Source: Flavobacteriaceae bacterium
Lineage (GTDB): Bacteria; Bacteroidota; Bacteroidia; Flavobacteriales; Weeksellaceae
Direction: 5' to 3'
Assembly: GCA_012522185.1 (NCBI GenBank)
Contig: JAAYKY010000042.1
Coordinates: forward strand, 1-49,561
Length of the DNA: 49,561 nucleotides
How positions within the stretch are numbered: position 1 is the stretch's first letter; the number at the start of each line of letters is the position of its first letter. Below the pieces are notes generated by a model. That model had not been told where the DNA came from. It made no database searches and saw only the letters and a list, made by a program, of their open reading frames with translations. Positions 1 to 8,972 of this stretch are shown here, piece by piece. A program made the translations under genes and the position numbers.

Positions 1-40
1 AAAAGATGAGTGCTTAAACAAAGAGAATAGCTCATCTTTT
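1..40. terminator. Inverted repeat, probable terminator of an off-window gene
   Basis: A perfect 10-bp inverted repeat (1-10 AAAAGATGAG against 31-40 CTCATCTTTT) with a 20-nt loop. The A-rich left end and T-rich right end fit a terminator readable in either direction. The gene it serves would lie left of the window, so this is inference. Confidence 0.4.
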
Positions 41-88
41 GTGCATTGCTTGAATGTAATCACTCTTTTATTCTAAATTATAGGGTAT

Positions 89-123
89 AAAAAAAAACCG
101 TCCCGATTTTGTAAACGAGACGG
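89..123 (-). terminator. Rho-independent terminator of secDF
   Basis: Read on the minus strand, an 8-bp stem (116-123 with 98-105, one G-U pair) is followed by nine U residues (89-97). It lies about 35 bases beyond the secDF stop codon, which is the expected place for the end of that transcript. Confidence 0.85.
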
Positions 124-156
124 CTTCCTTTTATTTTTAAATGAAATGATATTCGT

Positions 157-3060
157 TTAAGAATTTTTCACTAATCTTCTTGCTTCTCCTTTTTTGGTCA
201 AATCATACATTATCTGAGAAGAAATATAAATCGATGAATAAGTACCTACGATTACCCCGATGATCATCGCAAACATAAATCCTTTGATTGTTTCACCACC
301 GAAAATAAAAATAATCAATACCACCAACAACATACTCAGAGACGTATTCATCGTTCTCGAAAGCGTATTATTGGTTGATTTATTAATCAAATCGTAGAAT
401 GGCATTTTGGGATATAGTCCAAGGTTTTCACGGATTCGGTCAAAGATAATTACCGAGTCGTTGATTGAGTAACCGATAGCGGTCAAAATAGCTGCAATGA
501 ACGCTTGGTCAATTTCAAGGTTAAAAGGAAGGATTCCATGAAGTGCTGCAAACAATCCGAGAATCACAATCACGTCGTGAACAGCTCCTACGATAATGCC
601 GACTCCAAATTGCCATCTAAATCGGAAAAGAATATAAATACCTACACCTAATAAAGCCAATATAACAGCGATAATCGAAGCTCTTGTCGTATCGTCCGCG
701 ATGGTAGGCCCTACTTTTACGATGGAAAGAATCCCGACTTCGGTGTCGTCTTTGGAGAAATCTTCATAACTCATACCAGGAAGGAAAGATTTAACTCCTT
801 CGTAGATTTTTTGCTTGATTTCTTCGTCCACTTCTGTAGATTCCTGATTGGCTTTTAGTTTGGTCGTCACTTTTACCTGATTGGATGGCCCGAAAATCTT
901 CACGGTTGGAGCCGTAGTCGTTCCGTCGTCATTTGTCAATGTTTTTTCAAGTTCCAATCTCAACTCATTGGTATTAACAGGTTGTTCAAAACGGATGGTA
1001 TAAGTTCGCCCTCCTTCGAAATCAACTCCCATATCAAAACCACGAACGAAAATAATGACTATGAAAATAAGAGAAATTACAGTCGAGATGATGTAGAACA
1101 ACTTTCTTTTTGACATGAAATCAATGTTCAAACCTTGGAACCAGTTTTTGGTAATACTCGTAAAGAATTGAACATTTTTGCCTTCTTCCAAACGTTTATC
1201 GATAAACATTTTGGTCAAGAAAATGGCTGTAAATAAGGAACAGAATAGACCGATGATCAGTGTAATGGCAAACCCTTGAACAGGTCCTTTTCCAAATAAT
1301 AAAAGAATAGCAGCCGTCAATATCGATGTGATATGACCGTCAAAAATAGCCGAAATGGCTCCTTTCCACGAGTAAGCAATCGAGACCGCTTCTTTTAATG
1401 ATTTCCCAGCAAATAATTCGTCTTTTACCCTTTCGTTGATAATGATGTTTGCGTCAATCGCCATACCCAAGGTAAGGATGATCCCCGCAATACCCGGTAA
1501 GGATAGAGTTGCTCCAAATAGTCCAACCAATAGTCCCATCAGGAACAAAATATTAATCGTCAAAGCAATATCTGCATAAATTCCAACTCGGCTGTAATAG
1601 AATACCATCCAAAGAAGAATCAACACAAATACAACCGCAAAGGAGATCAATGAGCTGTTAATAGCTTCCTGTCCCAAAGAAGGTCCTACTTCTTCCAATT
1701 GAACGATTTTAGAAGAGGCCGGTAAACTACCTGCTTGTAGGATATTTGCAAGGTCACGCGCTTCTTCCAAAGTGAAATTCCCTGAAATCTGCGAGCTACC
1801 CCCCGAAATCTTTTCGTTAATATTCGGAGCGGAATAAACCATATTGTCTAGTACGATGGCAATCGAGTTTCCAACGTTTTCTTCTGTAATTCGAGACCAT
1901 CTCTGCGCTCCTTCTGCATTCATTCGCATCGTAACAATCGGTTCGTTTGAAATACTTCCGGTATTTCTTTCTCCGGTTGCTTCATCTACGACATCACCTG
2001 GAAGCAATGGCGCATTGTTTTGATCGCCACTCAATGCATAAAGCGAAAGGAATCTTGCATTTGTATTGGCATCACGTGTTTCAATAGGCTTGTGTCCCCA
2101 ATAATATTTATAGTTTCGGATACTGGTTGGCATGCTCGCTCTTAAACCGGGAGCATTCAATATCTGATTAAATATGGCGGTGTCTTTTGTTGCTACCGAA
2201 AACAAAGAATTTCCTTCCATCGGAGGCATGATGATTTCATGCAAACTCTCTAATTCGGTTTTAATTCCTAAATTTTGAGGATTCAAAGTGCTGAAAAATG
2301 AATTCACTTGAGGGTTATTGGCTTCAACCTTCCAGAATTCAAGTTTAGCGGTACTTTGAAGTAAGTTTTTAATTCGGTCTTTATTTTTTTCACCCGGCAT
2401 TTCCACAAGAATTCGTCCGTCAGCATCACCACCTAAACGCTGAATGACAGGTTCAACCACACCAAAGCGATTGATACGTGAAGAAATTACTTGATAAGCT
2501 GTACCGATTTTGGAATCAATATCTTTTCTGATTTTTGATTTTACGGACTCATCACTTTCATTGAAATCGATGAAGGTTGCATTTTGGCGATTTCCAAAAA
2601 TATCAGCCGAAGCATAACGTAAATCAGTTTGACCTTTCTCGGCACGAATTCTTTCAAATTCATCAAAGAAAATGTCCACATAGGCACGGTTACCTTGTGT
2701 ACGCTGACGGATGTCGGCGGCATCAAGTGCTTCTGTGAAAATTGGATTTTTACTGTTGGTCGAAAGGTTTTCCAAAAGGTCACGAACCTGAACCTGAAGA
2801 ATCACACTGATTCCTCCACGAAGGTCAAGACCTAATTTAAGTTCCTTATTTTTAGCATCATGATAATTGTAACTAATGATGCCCAAATTGAGCGTGTCAT
2901 TGGCCAAACTGTCCAAAATAACTTGCTCATGAGCTTCATCTGTCGCCAAAGCAAATGCCTCACTTTCGATTTTATTGGTGTACCAGGTATAACTTAATTG
3001 TCTGATGGAAAGAATTCCCAGAATGATCGCAATACCTGCAATAAGCCATTTTCCTTTCAT
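157..3060 (-). CDS. secDF: Fused protein translocase subunit SecDF
   Basis: SecD and SecF use the proton motive force to help SecYEG move proteins across the inner membrane. Here both are one 967-aa chain, the usual arrangement in Bacteroidota. An N-terminal membrane anchor is followed by the SecD motif LGLDLRGG near residue 77, a large periplasmic domain, and a six-helix bundle with GMAIDANIIINERVKDE. The SecF half begins near residue 640 with its own helices, the MGVDFEGGRTY motif, and a second bundle containing AIGYSINDSVIIFDRIRE. The ATG at 3060 sits 32 bases from a good -7 box. The gene stands alone, with its own promoter and terminator. The family call is secure. Confidence 0.97.
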   Translation of the reverse strand: MKGKWLIAGIAIILGILSIRQLSYTWYTNKIESEAFALATDEAHEQVILDSLANDTLNLGIISYNYHDAKNKELKLGLDLRGGISVILQVQVRDLLENLSTNSKNPIFTEALDAADIRQRTQGNRAYVDIFFDEFERIRAEKGQTDLRYASADIFGNRQNATFIDFNESDESVKSKIRKDIDSKIGTAYQVISSRINRFGVVEPVIQRLGGDADGRILVEMPGEKNKDRIKNLLQSTAKLEFWKVEANNPQVNSFFSTLNPQNLGIKTELESLHEIIMPPMEGNSLFSVATKDTAIFNQILNAPGLRASMPTSIRNYKYYWGHKPIETRDANTNARFLSLYALSGDQNNAPLLPGDVVDEATGERNTGSISNEPIVTMRMNAEGAQRWSRITEENVGNSIAIVLDNMVYSAPNINEKISGGSSQISGNFTLEEARDLANILQAGSLPASSKIVQLEEVGPSLGQEAINSSLISFAVVFVLILLWMVFYYSRVGIYADIALTINILFLMGLLVGLFGATLSLPGIAGIILTLGMAIDANIIINERVKDELFAGKSLKEAVSIAYSWKGAISAIFDGHITSILTAAILLLFGKGPVQGFAITLIIGLFCSLFTAIFLTKMFIDKRLEEGKNVQFFTSITKNWFQGLNIDFMSKRKLFYIISTVISLIFIVIIFVRGFDMGVDFEGGRTYTIRFEQPVNTNELRLELEKTLTNDDGTTTAPTVKIFGPSNQVKVTTKLKANQESTEVDEEIKQKIYEGVKSFLPGMSYEDFSKDDTEVGILSIVKVGPTIADDTTRASIIAVILALLGVGIYILFRFRWQFGVGIIVGAVHDVIVILGLFAALHGILPFNLEIDQAFIAAILTAIGYSINDSVIIFDRIRENLGLYPKMPFYDLINKSTNNTLSRTMNTSLSMLLVVLIIFIFGGETIKGFMFAMIIGVIVGTYSSIYISSQIMYDLTKKGEARRLVKNS

Positions 3061-3092
3061 AATCGGTGTCTTATTAAGAATTTTTTAACGCG

Positions 3093-3124
3093 CAAATATA
3101 GAAGTATATGATAACTTTACCAAA
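3093..3124 (-). promoter_or_regulatory. Bacteroidota-type promoter of secDF
   Basis: On the minus strand TTTG (3124-3121) is followed after 20 bases by TATATTTG (3100-3093), matching the Bacteroidota -33/-7 pattern. Initiation would fall near 3086, giving a short leader before the ATG at 3060. Confidence 0.7.
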
Positions 3125-3172
3125 ATTATACAGATTGTTCACAAGTTTTTTTCAACAATAAATGGTGCAAAC

Positions 3173-4498
3173 TTACAATAATTCGTTTGCCAGATTGGCT
3201 AACTCACTTCGCTCTCCTTTAATTAATTGAATATGAGCAAATAATTTCTGACCCTGAACCTTATCAACCAAATACGATAAACCATTGGATTGCTCATCCA
3301 GATACGGCGTGTCAATTTGCTTAATGTCACCAGTGAAAATAAATTTTGTGTTTTCACCCGCTCTTGTGATAATCGTTTTGATTTCATGAGGTGTCAGGTT
3401 TTGTGCTTCATCCACAATGAAAATCACATCGGACAAGCTTCTTCCGCGGATATAAGCCAATGGTGTAATCAGTAATTTTTCCTGTTCCACCATCAGATTG
3501 ATTTGCTTATATTCCTTGTCCTGTTCGTCAAATTGATATTGAATAAATTTCAAATTATCCCAAAGTGGCTGCATATAAGGATCGATTTTCGATTTGATAT
3601 CGCCGGGAAGATACCCGATGTCTTTATTGCTTAACGGAACAATGGGGCGTGCCAAGTAAATCTGCTTGTAGTCTTTTTTCTGGGCAATCGCGGCCGCAAG
3701 TGCTATCAAGGTTTTTCCTGTTCCTGCCACGCCATGAAGGGCTACCAATTTGATTTCTTTCTTTAAAATCGAATGAATGGCAAAAGCCTGTTCGGCATTC
3801 TTGGGCTTTATATTAAAAACCGTTTGTTTGTTAACTCGTTCCAATTGCTGTTCAAAAGGATTATAATAGGCCAAAGCCGACGATTTATCACCTTGCAATA
3901 TATAATAAGCATTGGCCGAAATCTCCATTTTTTCCTGAATCATTTCCAAAGGAATCGCATAATCTTTATAAAGCGAATCGATGACTTCTTGGTCAAAGTC
4001 GGTATAAGTTAGGATACCGGTGGGCAGATTGTCCACATTTTGAACCTTACCCGTTTCGTAATCCTCCGCTTTTATACCAAGTGCCTTAGCTTTCAGTCGG
4101 AGATTGACATCCTTTGTCACAAGCGTGACCAATCGATTGGGTTCCTCATGGGCTACAATCAAACAGGAATTCAGTATTTTATTGTCCATGGTTTCCGAGC
4201 CGTAAATCTTCATTGCTGATTTCGGAATTCCATTGGTTTCCATAACAATTTTAAAAGAACCCTTTCCCTCACCCGGAAGGGGAATCCAATCTTGAATCAA
4301 ATGATCTTTGGAGTTTTTGTCAAGGAAACGGATAAATTCACGGGCTTCAAAGTTCTTGGTATCATTTCCTTTTTTAAAAGTGTCTAGCTCTTCCAAAACC
4401 GTAATCGGGATTACGATATCATGCTCATCAAAGCTCATGATGGATTTGTGGTCAAAAATGATAACAGACGTATCAAGTACAAAAATTTTCTTTTTCAT
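3173..4498 (-). CDS. PIN domain plus PhoH-type ATPase
   Basis: A 441-aa two-domain protein. The N-terminal PIN nuclease-like domain (about residues 1-150) starts MKKKIFVLDTS and shows the acidic residues expected in that fold: D9, E36/E37, D105 and D130. The C-terminal PhoH ATPase (about 235-441) has Walker A GVAGTGKT at 256-263 and Walker B IVDEAQ at 361-366. In mycobacteria this architecture (PhoH2) is an RNA helicase/ribonuclease; applying that activity here is inference. The metal-binding acids look intact. It stands alone on the minus strand, and no phosphate-box operator is evident. Confidence 0.92.
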   Translation of the reverse strand: MKKKIFVLDTSVIIFDHKSIMSFDEHDIVIPITVLEELDTFKKGNDTKNFEAREFIRFLDKNSKDHLIQDWIPLPGEGKGSFKIVMETNGIPKSAMKIYGSETMDNKILNSCLIVAHEEPNRLVTLVTKDVNLRLKAKALGIKAEDYETGKVQNVDNLPTGILTYTDFDQEVIDSLYKDYAIPLEMIQEKMEISANAYYILQGDKSSALAYYNPFEQQLERVNKQTVFNIKPKNAEQAFAIHSILKKEIKLVALHGVAGTGKTLIALAAAIAQKKDYKQIYLARPIVPLSNKDIGYLPGDIKSKIDPYMQPLWDNLKFIQYQFDEQDKEYKQINLMVEQEKLLITPLAYIRGRSLSDVIFIVDEAQNLTPHEIKTIITRAGENTKFIFTGDIKQIDTPYLDEQSNGLSYLVDKVQGQKLFAHIQLIKGERSELANLANELL

Positions 4499-4527
4499 GC
4501 GATCTTTTCAAAATTAATTTTCTGACA

Positions 4528-4554
4528 GATGAAATCTTTGGATTGTATTTCATC
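4528..4554. repeat. 8-bp inverted repeat upstream of the PIN-PhoH gene
   Basis: GATGAAAT (4528-4535) pairs with ATTTCATC (4547-4554) across an 11-base loop, 30 bases before the PIN-PhoH start. It could be an operator dyad or a leader hairpin. No U-run follows on either strand, so it is not a terminator. Confidence 0.3.
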
Positions 4555-4660
4555 AGTTTTCAATTTTATAAATTGACAAAAATTTTGAACGATTGATGTG
4601 AAATTAAATTAAAATCTATCAATAATTATCAACGAAGTATCAACAAATGAAAATTGAAGT

Positions 4661-5545
4661 TTATTCTACACTTTCTAAATTGACCTGAACTTCACGGTTG
4701 TAGAGGTAATTCGGCTGAAGTCCTTCGCGTTTTACGATGAGCTGACCTTGATTGGAACCGGCAAATCTTGAAAAACCACTCCCAATCCCAAATCCAGGTT
4801 CACGAACGATGAAATATACCCCTTTGAAAAAAGGGTAATTCATGGCTAAAATATTTGGAATCTCAGGTGTTTGTGCCACGCCTTTTTCATCGATAACAGA
4901 GATGATTTTTATGCCTTCCATCAATTCTTTTATTTCCGGATTATCTGCTTCGCTAATTTCATTTAAGCCTATTACACCAATGGATTGTGGCGATTTTTTC
5001 ACGAAATCAATTAGTTTTCGAGCATTTTCCTCGGCCTGAATGCTTTTTCCAGTAGGAATCTCCAAGCCTAAAACCGTTTTTACAGTATTGAAATTCCCAG
5101 AATTTCCGGAATCAAAAATAATCTGATTATTCCCTTCGAAAATCCCATTTCGAATTTGATCAAATGTAATGGAATCCACAGGGTTGTCGACAGAAGTTAT
5201 AAAAATGGCAGCATCATAAGCCAAAAGAGTAGAACGCGGAGTCACATCCGTTTTCTGAGCAATGTACCGCGTTTGCTGTTCAGACAATGGTTGATTGATA
5301 AATGCTGCGTAAGCCACCGTGTCCAATAAATCTTGCAATACCTGATTTTCTGATTTGTAAACAATGTCAAATTTTACTTCCGGATATTTCATGGTGTAAA
5401 TCTGAGTCAAAGCTTCCAATAAACTTTTGGTGGAAGGATCGGCATAAATCCTCATTTCGCCCCGCTGATGAGATGCTTCTTGTTTTAAATCTCCACAAGA
5501 AAAAATCCCAATTGAGAAAATAACCAATAAAAGACTTCTAAGCAT
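4661..5545 (-). CDS. PstS-like substrate-binding lipoprotein
   Basis: A 294-aa periplasmic binding protein of the phosphate/PBP-like type. I place the start at the ATG at 5545, not at the longer open frame up to 5593, because residues 1-17 (MLRSLLLVIFSIGIFSC) then form a lipoprotein signal with Cys17. The mature part has the two-lobe pattern: RIYADPSTKSLLEAL near the N terminus, a phosphate-loop-like segment FDSGNSGNFNTV in the middle, and NYPFFKGVYFIVREPG near the C terminus. No pstCAB permease or ATPase follows, so it probably works in sensing, scavenging or envelope roles rather than in a local ABC importer. The start overlaps the previous stop by 8 bases, indicating co-translation. The ligand is unproven. 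Confidence 0.8.
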   Translation of the reverse strand: MLRSLLLVIFSIGIFSCGDLKQEASHQRGEMRIYADPSTKSLLEALTQIYTMKYPEVKFDIVYKSENQVLQDLLDTVAYAAFINQPLSEQQTRYIAQKTDVTPRSTLLAYDAAIFITSVDNPVDSITFDQIRNGIFEGNNQIIFDSGNSGNFNTVKTVLGLEIPTGKSIQAEENARKLIDFVKKSPQSIGVIGLNEISEADNPEIKELMEGIKIISVIDEKGVAQTPEIPNILAMNYPFFKGVYFIVREPGFGIGSGFSRFAGSNQGQLIVKREGLQPNYLYNREVQVNLESVE

Positions 5546-5729
5546 TCGATTCACGAATGGCTTTGATCGCCCGATAAATTCTGAACAAACCATAAATTAT
5601 AAATAAAATTCCCAATGCTTTTGAAGCAACTGGATTTAAATCAGTGAAAAACCACTCTCTATAGATGACGAAGCCGCCGATAAATCCATAAAGGAGTCCC
5701 ATGATGATGTTGATGTATTGCCTAACCAT
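5538..5729 (-). CDS. Small two-helix membrane protein
   Basis: A 63-aa protein beginning MVRQYINIIMGLLYGFIGG. The open frame runs up to 5948, but the N-terminal extension is low-complexity and basic; the ATG at 5729 gives a compact protein with two membrane helices (about residues 8-24 and 37-52) and a basic C-terminal tail, RIYRAIKAIRES. A -7-like box (TATATTTG, 5742-5735 on the minus strand) lies so close to this ATG that the message may be almost leaderless. It overlaps the PstS-like gene by 8 bases and is probably co-translated with it. The function is unknown. Confidence 0.7.
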   Translation of the reverse strand: MVRQYINIIMGLLYGFIGGFVIYREWFFTDLNPVASKALGILFIIYGLFRIYRAIKAIRESNA

Positions 5730-5851
5730 TCCTACAAATATAGATAAAATAAAAATTCCGAAACTCTTTTTTTTAAGCGACGCGAAATGACGTTGTCGAT
5801 GAGTAAGTTTGAAAAGAAATCGATAACTGTTTAATTTAAAAATCATAAACG

Positions 5852-6145
5852 ATGAGAAATTTTGAAAATATCCCACTGGATGCCGACACCGAAATTTTGT
5901 TGTCTTCACAAATGAAATTTGGAAATTTGGATTGTTTGTTCCAAGCATGGATTTTTGACTCCATTCAAGGCAACTCTTTGATTTTCTTTGCCGAAGATTT
6001 GAAAGGAAAATCCGATGAAGAAATAAAAACCATGGTTTTGACTGAATCTGAAATTGTGATCAATAAATCCCAAATTACTCTTTCCAAAAATGAGAAAAAA
6101 CATCCATATGTATTCGTGAATTTCGATTTTAAATCATGGGAATAA
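5852..6145 (+). CDS. Hypothetical 97-aa protein
   Basis: A small soluble acidic protein, MRNFENIPLDADTEILLSS onward, with a conserved-looking centre QAWIFDSIQGNSLIFFAEDL and no signal peptide or membrane helix. It is divergent from the PstS-like pair and convergent with tonB, and its stop overlaps the U-run of the tonB terminator. Its amino-acid composition looks like a genuine protein. I do not recognise the family. Confidence 0.6.
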   Translation: MRNFENIPLDADTEILLSSQMKFGNLDCLFQAWIFDSIQGNSLIFFAEDLKGKSDEEIKTMVLTESEIVINKSQITLSKNEKKHPYVFVNFDFKSWE

Positions 6146-6164
6146 AAACTCCGCCGAAGCGGAG
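6144..6164 (-). terminator. Terminator of tonB with UUCG tetraloop
   Basis: Read on the minus strand, the stem CTCCGC/GCGGAG closes a UUCG tetraloop and is followed by UUUUUA. It lies 12 bases past the tonB stop. The U-run overlaps the stop codon of the convergent 97-aa gene. Confidence 0.88.
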
Positions 6165-6176
6165 CAGTAAAATATC

Positions 6177-7091
6177 CTAATTCTGAAACTGATATTTCAA
6201 AGGAATTGTAAAATTCATATTGACCGAAGTACCGTCACTTAATTGGGCAGGCCGAATAAGGGACCCTCTCTTAACTAAACGTTCCGAAATTCTTTTCAAA
6301 GCCTCCTGTGCCTCTTTACTGAATTCTTCATTTCCTCCACGTAATGCATGAACTCCTGTGATTTTACCGGATTTGTCCACGATGAAAATCAGTTTAGCAT
6401 GGGCCGTTTGAATGTTGCGATTGGCAGCAACCCGACCAAAACCGTTCAATTGTACGATTAATTCTTCTTGAAGTTTAGCCGACATACAATCTTGAAGTGC
6501 CTTTTTGGTAGTTCCTGCCTTTTCACAACCCGGAAAAACGGCCATTGCAGAAATTTCTCTCGGACTGAATACTCGTTCAGGATCGGGAGCTGCTAAGGGA
6601 AAATCACCTTCGCTACTACCCTCTGTACTCCCTACAACCGCTGGGGTTTTCATGCCTGTATCTCCAGATGTATTTCCAACGTCAGGCATCGTAATTTTCC
6701 CCAAATCACGATGAATGGCAGGCGGAGTCTCTACATCCGGACTTTCTGTCGGATTGGGCGTTGTTTTATTTTCCATTTTTCCTTTTGTAACCGAAACTGG
6801 AATTGCCTTTGACATAGCAGGTTTTTCTGGAAGAGGAGGCTTTCTGTCTTTGATGTTTTCTAGTATATGTTCCGTCAAAGGTGGATTGTCCTTTTCGATT
6901 GCAATTTCATTGTTCTTATTTGCAAAAGAAAAGAATACCACCATAATTCCGACCAATAATAGCCCAATCAGAAGTGATTTTAATAAATTATCACTTTCTC
7001 CGGTTCTCAGTGCATAAGCTCCATACGCTTTGTTACGATTTTCAAACAGATAATCGTCCCAAGAAAATTGTTGATTTTTTTTCATTTCCAT
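6177..7091 (-). CDS. tonB: Energy transducer TonB
   Basis: A 304-aa TonB-family protein that carries proton-motive energy from the inner membrane to TonB-dependent outer-membrane receptors. The cytoplasmic start with WDDYLFENRNKAYGAYALR is typical of Bacteroidota TonB. One membrane helix lies at about 38-56. A Pro/Glu/Thr-rich periplasmic linker follows (about 70-170), then the C-terminal domain with FPGCE and a second Cys about 15 residues later, and FIVDKSGKITGVHALRGG. Two ATG codons are possible (7091 or 7085); both keep the anchor. exbB/exbD are not adjacent. It ends in a strong terminator and appears monocistronic. Confidence 0.92.
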   Translation of the reverse strand: MEMKKNQQFSWDDYLFENRNKAYGAYALRTGESDNLLKSLLIGLLLVGIMVVFFSFANKNNEIAIEKDNPPLTEHILENIKDRKPPLPEKPAMSKAIPVSVTKGKMENKTTPNPTESPDVETPPAIHRDLGKITMPDVGNTSGDTGMKTPAVVGSTEGSSEGDFPLAAPDPERVFSPREISAMAVFPGCEKAGTTKKALQDCMSAKLQEELIVQLNGFGRVAANRNIQTAHAKLIFIVDKSGKITGVHALRGGNEEFSKEAQEALKRISERLVKRGSLIRPAQLSDGTSVNMNFTIPLKYQFQN

Positions 7092-7148
7092 TTTTTTAAA
7101 GGTTGAACAAAATCAGTAGCTAGCATTTTTGATTTATATTTTTTTGTA

Positions 7149-7158
7149 TATCATGATA
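7149..7158. repeat. Short palindrome TATCATGATA
   Basis: A perfect 10-bp palindrome in the divergent tonB/dnaB spacer. It may be an operator half-site or chance in AT-rich DNA. Confidence 0.2.
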
Positions 7159-7241
7159 TTTGTCATAATTCAAACTCTATGCCTGAAAAGATTGAAACAG
7201 ATACTTTAACAATCCCCTTCCATGTTCAAAACTTTATTTAT

Positions 7242-7261
7242 ATAATTAGGGCTCTAATTAT
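7242..7261. repeat. Palindrome upstream of dnaB
   Basis: ATAATTAG (7242-7249), a GGCT loop, then CTAATTAT (7254-7261): a perfect 8-bp inverted repeat ending 27 bases before the dnaB ATG. A weak -7-like TACCTTAG follows it. It is a candidate operator or leader element for dnaB. Confidence 0.35.
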
Positions 7262-7288
7262 GGACAAATTCATACCTTAGCAGACCCT

Positions 7289-8866
7289 ATGGAAAATTTG
7301 GATGTAACTACAAAATATCAGGCTAAATCACAGAAAGTCATTAACTTAGATAGAGGGAAACTTCCTCCGCAAGCGATTGATTTGGAAGAGGCTGTGCTCG
7401 GAGCGATGATGATTGACAAGAAAGGAATCGATGAAGTAATCGATGTTCTTTTGCCTGAAATGTTTTATAAAATTCAGCATCAAACTATTTATGCTGTTAT
7501 CCGAAAATTATTCAATGCCACGCAACCGATTGATTTACTGACCGTATCTAATGAACTTCGAAACGAAGGGAAACTTGATATGGTGGGCGGTGATTATTAT
7601 CTGATTCAACTAACGCAAAAAGTATCTTCGGCAGCACACATTGAATTCCATTCGCGAATCATCATCGAAAAGTATATTTTGCGTCAATTGATTGAAATTT
7701 CCTCCAATATCATTGAGAAATCTTATGATGAAACCACTGACGTTTTCGATTTGCTTGATTTTTCTGAAAGTAAACTTTTTGAAATCACCGAAGGAGGAAT
7801 CAAAAGAAGTTTCTCAGATTCCAATACATTGGTACGCGAAGCCATTGATAAAATCAAAGCCATGTCTGAGAAAGAAGGTATGAGTGGGATACCATCCGGA
7901 TTTACACAAATCGATAAGATTACTTCCGGTTGGCAAGATTCAGACCTTGTCATTTTAGCGGCTCGTCCCGGTATGGGGAAAACCGCTTTTGTACTTTCCA
8001 TGGCAAGAAATATGTCGGTAGATATGAAGATACCGACTGCTGTTTTTTCACTTGAAATGTCAAGCGTTCAGTTAATTACGCGTATGATTTCTAGCGAAAC
8101 AGGTATATCCTCTGAGAAATTGAGAAAGGCCACTTTGGAAAATCACGAATGGAAACAATTGTACAATAAAGTAAAAAGTCTCGAAGACGCACCATTGTTC
8201 ATTGACGATACGCCGGCTTTGTCCATTTTTGACTTGCGTGCAAAAGCGAGACGTTTGGTTTCGCAACACGGTGTACGGCTAATCATCATCGACTATTTAC
8301 AATTGATGACGTTGGGTGGCGGAAAGACAACTGGAAACCGAGAGCAGGAAATCTCGACAATTTCTCGAAGCTTGAAAGCCATCGCCAAAGAATTGAACAT
8401 TCCGGTGATTGCACTTTCCCAACTTTCTCGATCGGTCGAAACGCGAGGTGGAAACAAACGTCCATTGCTGTCTGACCTGCGGGAATCGGGCGCAATCGAA
8501 CAAGACGCAGACATCGTATCCTTTATTTATAGACCTGAATATTATAAACTCGATGTTTGGGACGATGAAAACGCTACCCCCTGTGCAGGGCAAGCTGAAT
8601 TTATCATTGCCAAACACCGAAACGGTGCCTTGGAAAATATTCGATTAAGATTTATAAATGAACAAGCAAAGTTTGCTGATTTGGAAGAGGATTTCGGTTT
8701 CAGCGGATTTGAATTCCAGAGTTCCATGAACAAAGAAGACTTGGGAAGCATGGAAATCGGAAGCTCCATTAATTTACCAGTCGGAAACCCAGAAGATTCT
8801 TTTGGGGCAATGGATGATTTTAGTTCTGATTTTGATGATGAGGACGATGACAATATGCCTTTTTAA
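7289..8866 (+). CDS. dnaB: Replicative DNA helicase DnaB
   Basis: The 525-aa hexameric helicase of the replication fork. The N-terminal primase/loader-interacting domain (LPPQAIDLEEAVLGAMM) covers about 25-125. A linker follows, then the RecA-like helicase domain with Walker A ARPGMGKT at 225-232, Walker B LIIIDYLQLM at 331-340, and the arginine-rich C-terminal motifs (SQLSRSVE, DLRESGAIEQDAD). The last 60 residues are a disordered acidic extension ending DFDDEDDDNMPF, which resembles the acidic tip of Bacteroidota SSB. No intein or insertion interrupts the ATPase core. Confidence 0.97.
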   Translation: MENLDVTTKYQAKSQKVINLDRGKLPPQAIDLEEAVLGAMMIDKKGIDEVIDVLLPEMFYKIQHQTIYAVIRKLFNATQPIDLLTVSNELRNEGKLDMVGGDYYLIQLTQKVSSAAHIEFHSRIIIEKYILRQLIEISSNIIEKSYDETTDVFDLLDFSESKLFEITEGGIKRSFSDSNTLVREAIDKIKAMSEKEGMSGIPSGFTQIDKITSGWQDSDLVILAARPGMGKTAFVLSMARNMSVDMKIPTAVFSLEMSSVQLITRMISSETGISSEKLRKATLENHEWKQLYNKVKSLEDAPLFIDDTPALSIFDLRAKARRLVSQHGVRLIIIDYLQLMTLGGGKTTGNREQEISTISRSLKAIAKELNIPVIALSQLSRSVETRGGNKRPLLSDLRESGAIEQDADIVSFIYRPEYYKLDVWDDENATPCAGQAEFIIAKHRNGALENIRLRFINEQAKFADLEEDFGFSGFEFQSSMNKEDLGSMEIGSSINLPVGNPEDSFGAMDDFSSDFDDEDDDNMPF

Positions 8867-8905
8867 TCTCCTGATTCTAATATTTTTAAATCAAAAGACT
8901 GCATT

Positions 8906-8929
8906 CCTTAGTTAAATTACTAATTAAGG
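8906..8929. repeat. AT-rich inverted repeat after dnaB
   Basis: CCTTAGTTA (8906-8914) pairs with TAATTAAGG (8921-8929), one G-U, with a 6-base loop, followed by AAAGTTTTTA. It may act as a weak terminator for dnaB. A -7-like TAAATTTG (8944-8951) for the next gene follows directly. Confidence 0.35.
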
Positions 8930-8972
8930 AAAGTTTTTATTGCTAAATTTGACGAACCAAAACAATACGTAA

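Noticed and set aside
4605-4645. Repeated TATCAA units suggesting a small repeat array or CRISPR
   Set aside because: Units are 6 bases, irregularly spaced, with no spacer pattern. No CRISPR array is seen anywhere in the window.
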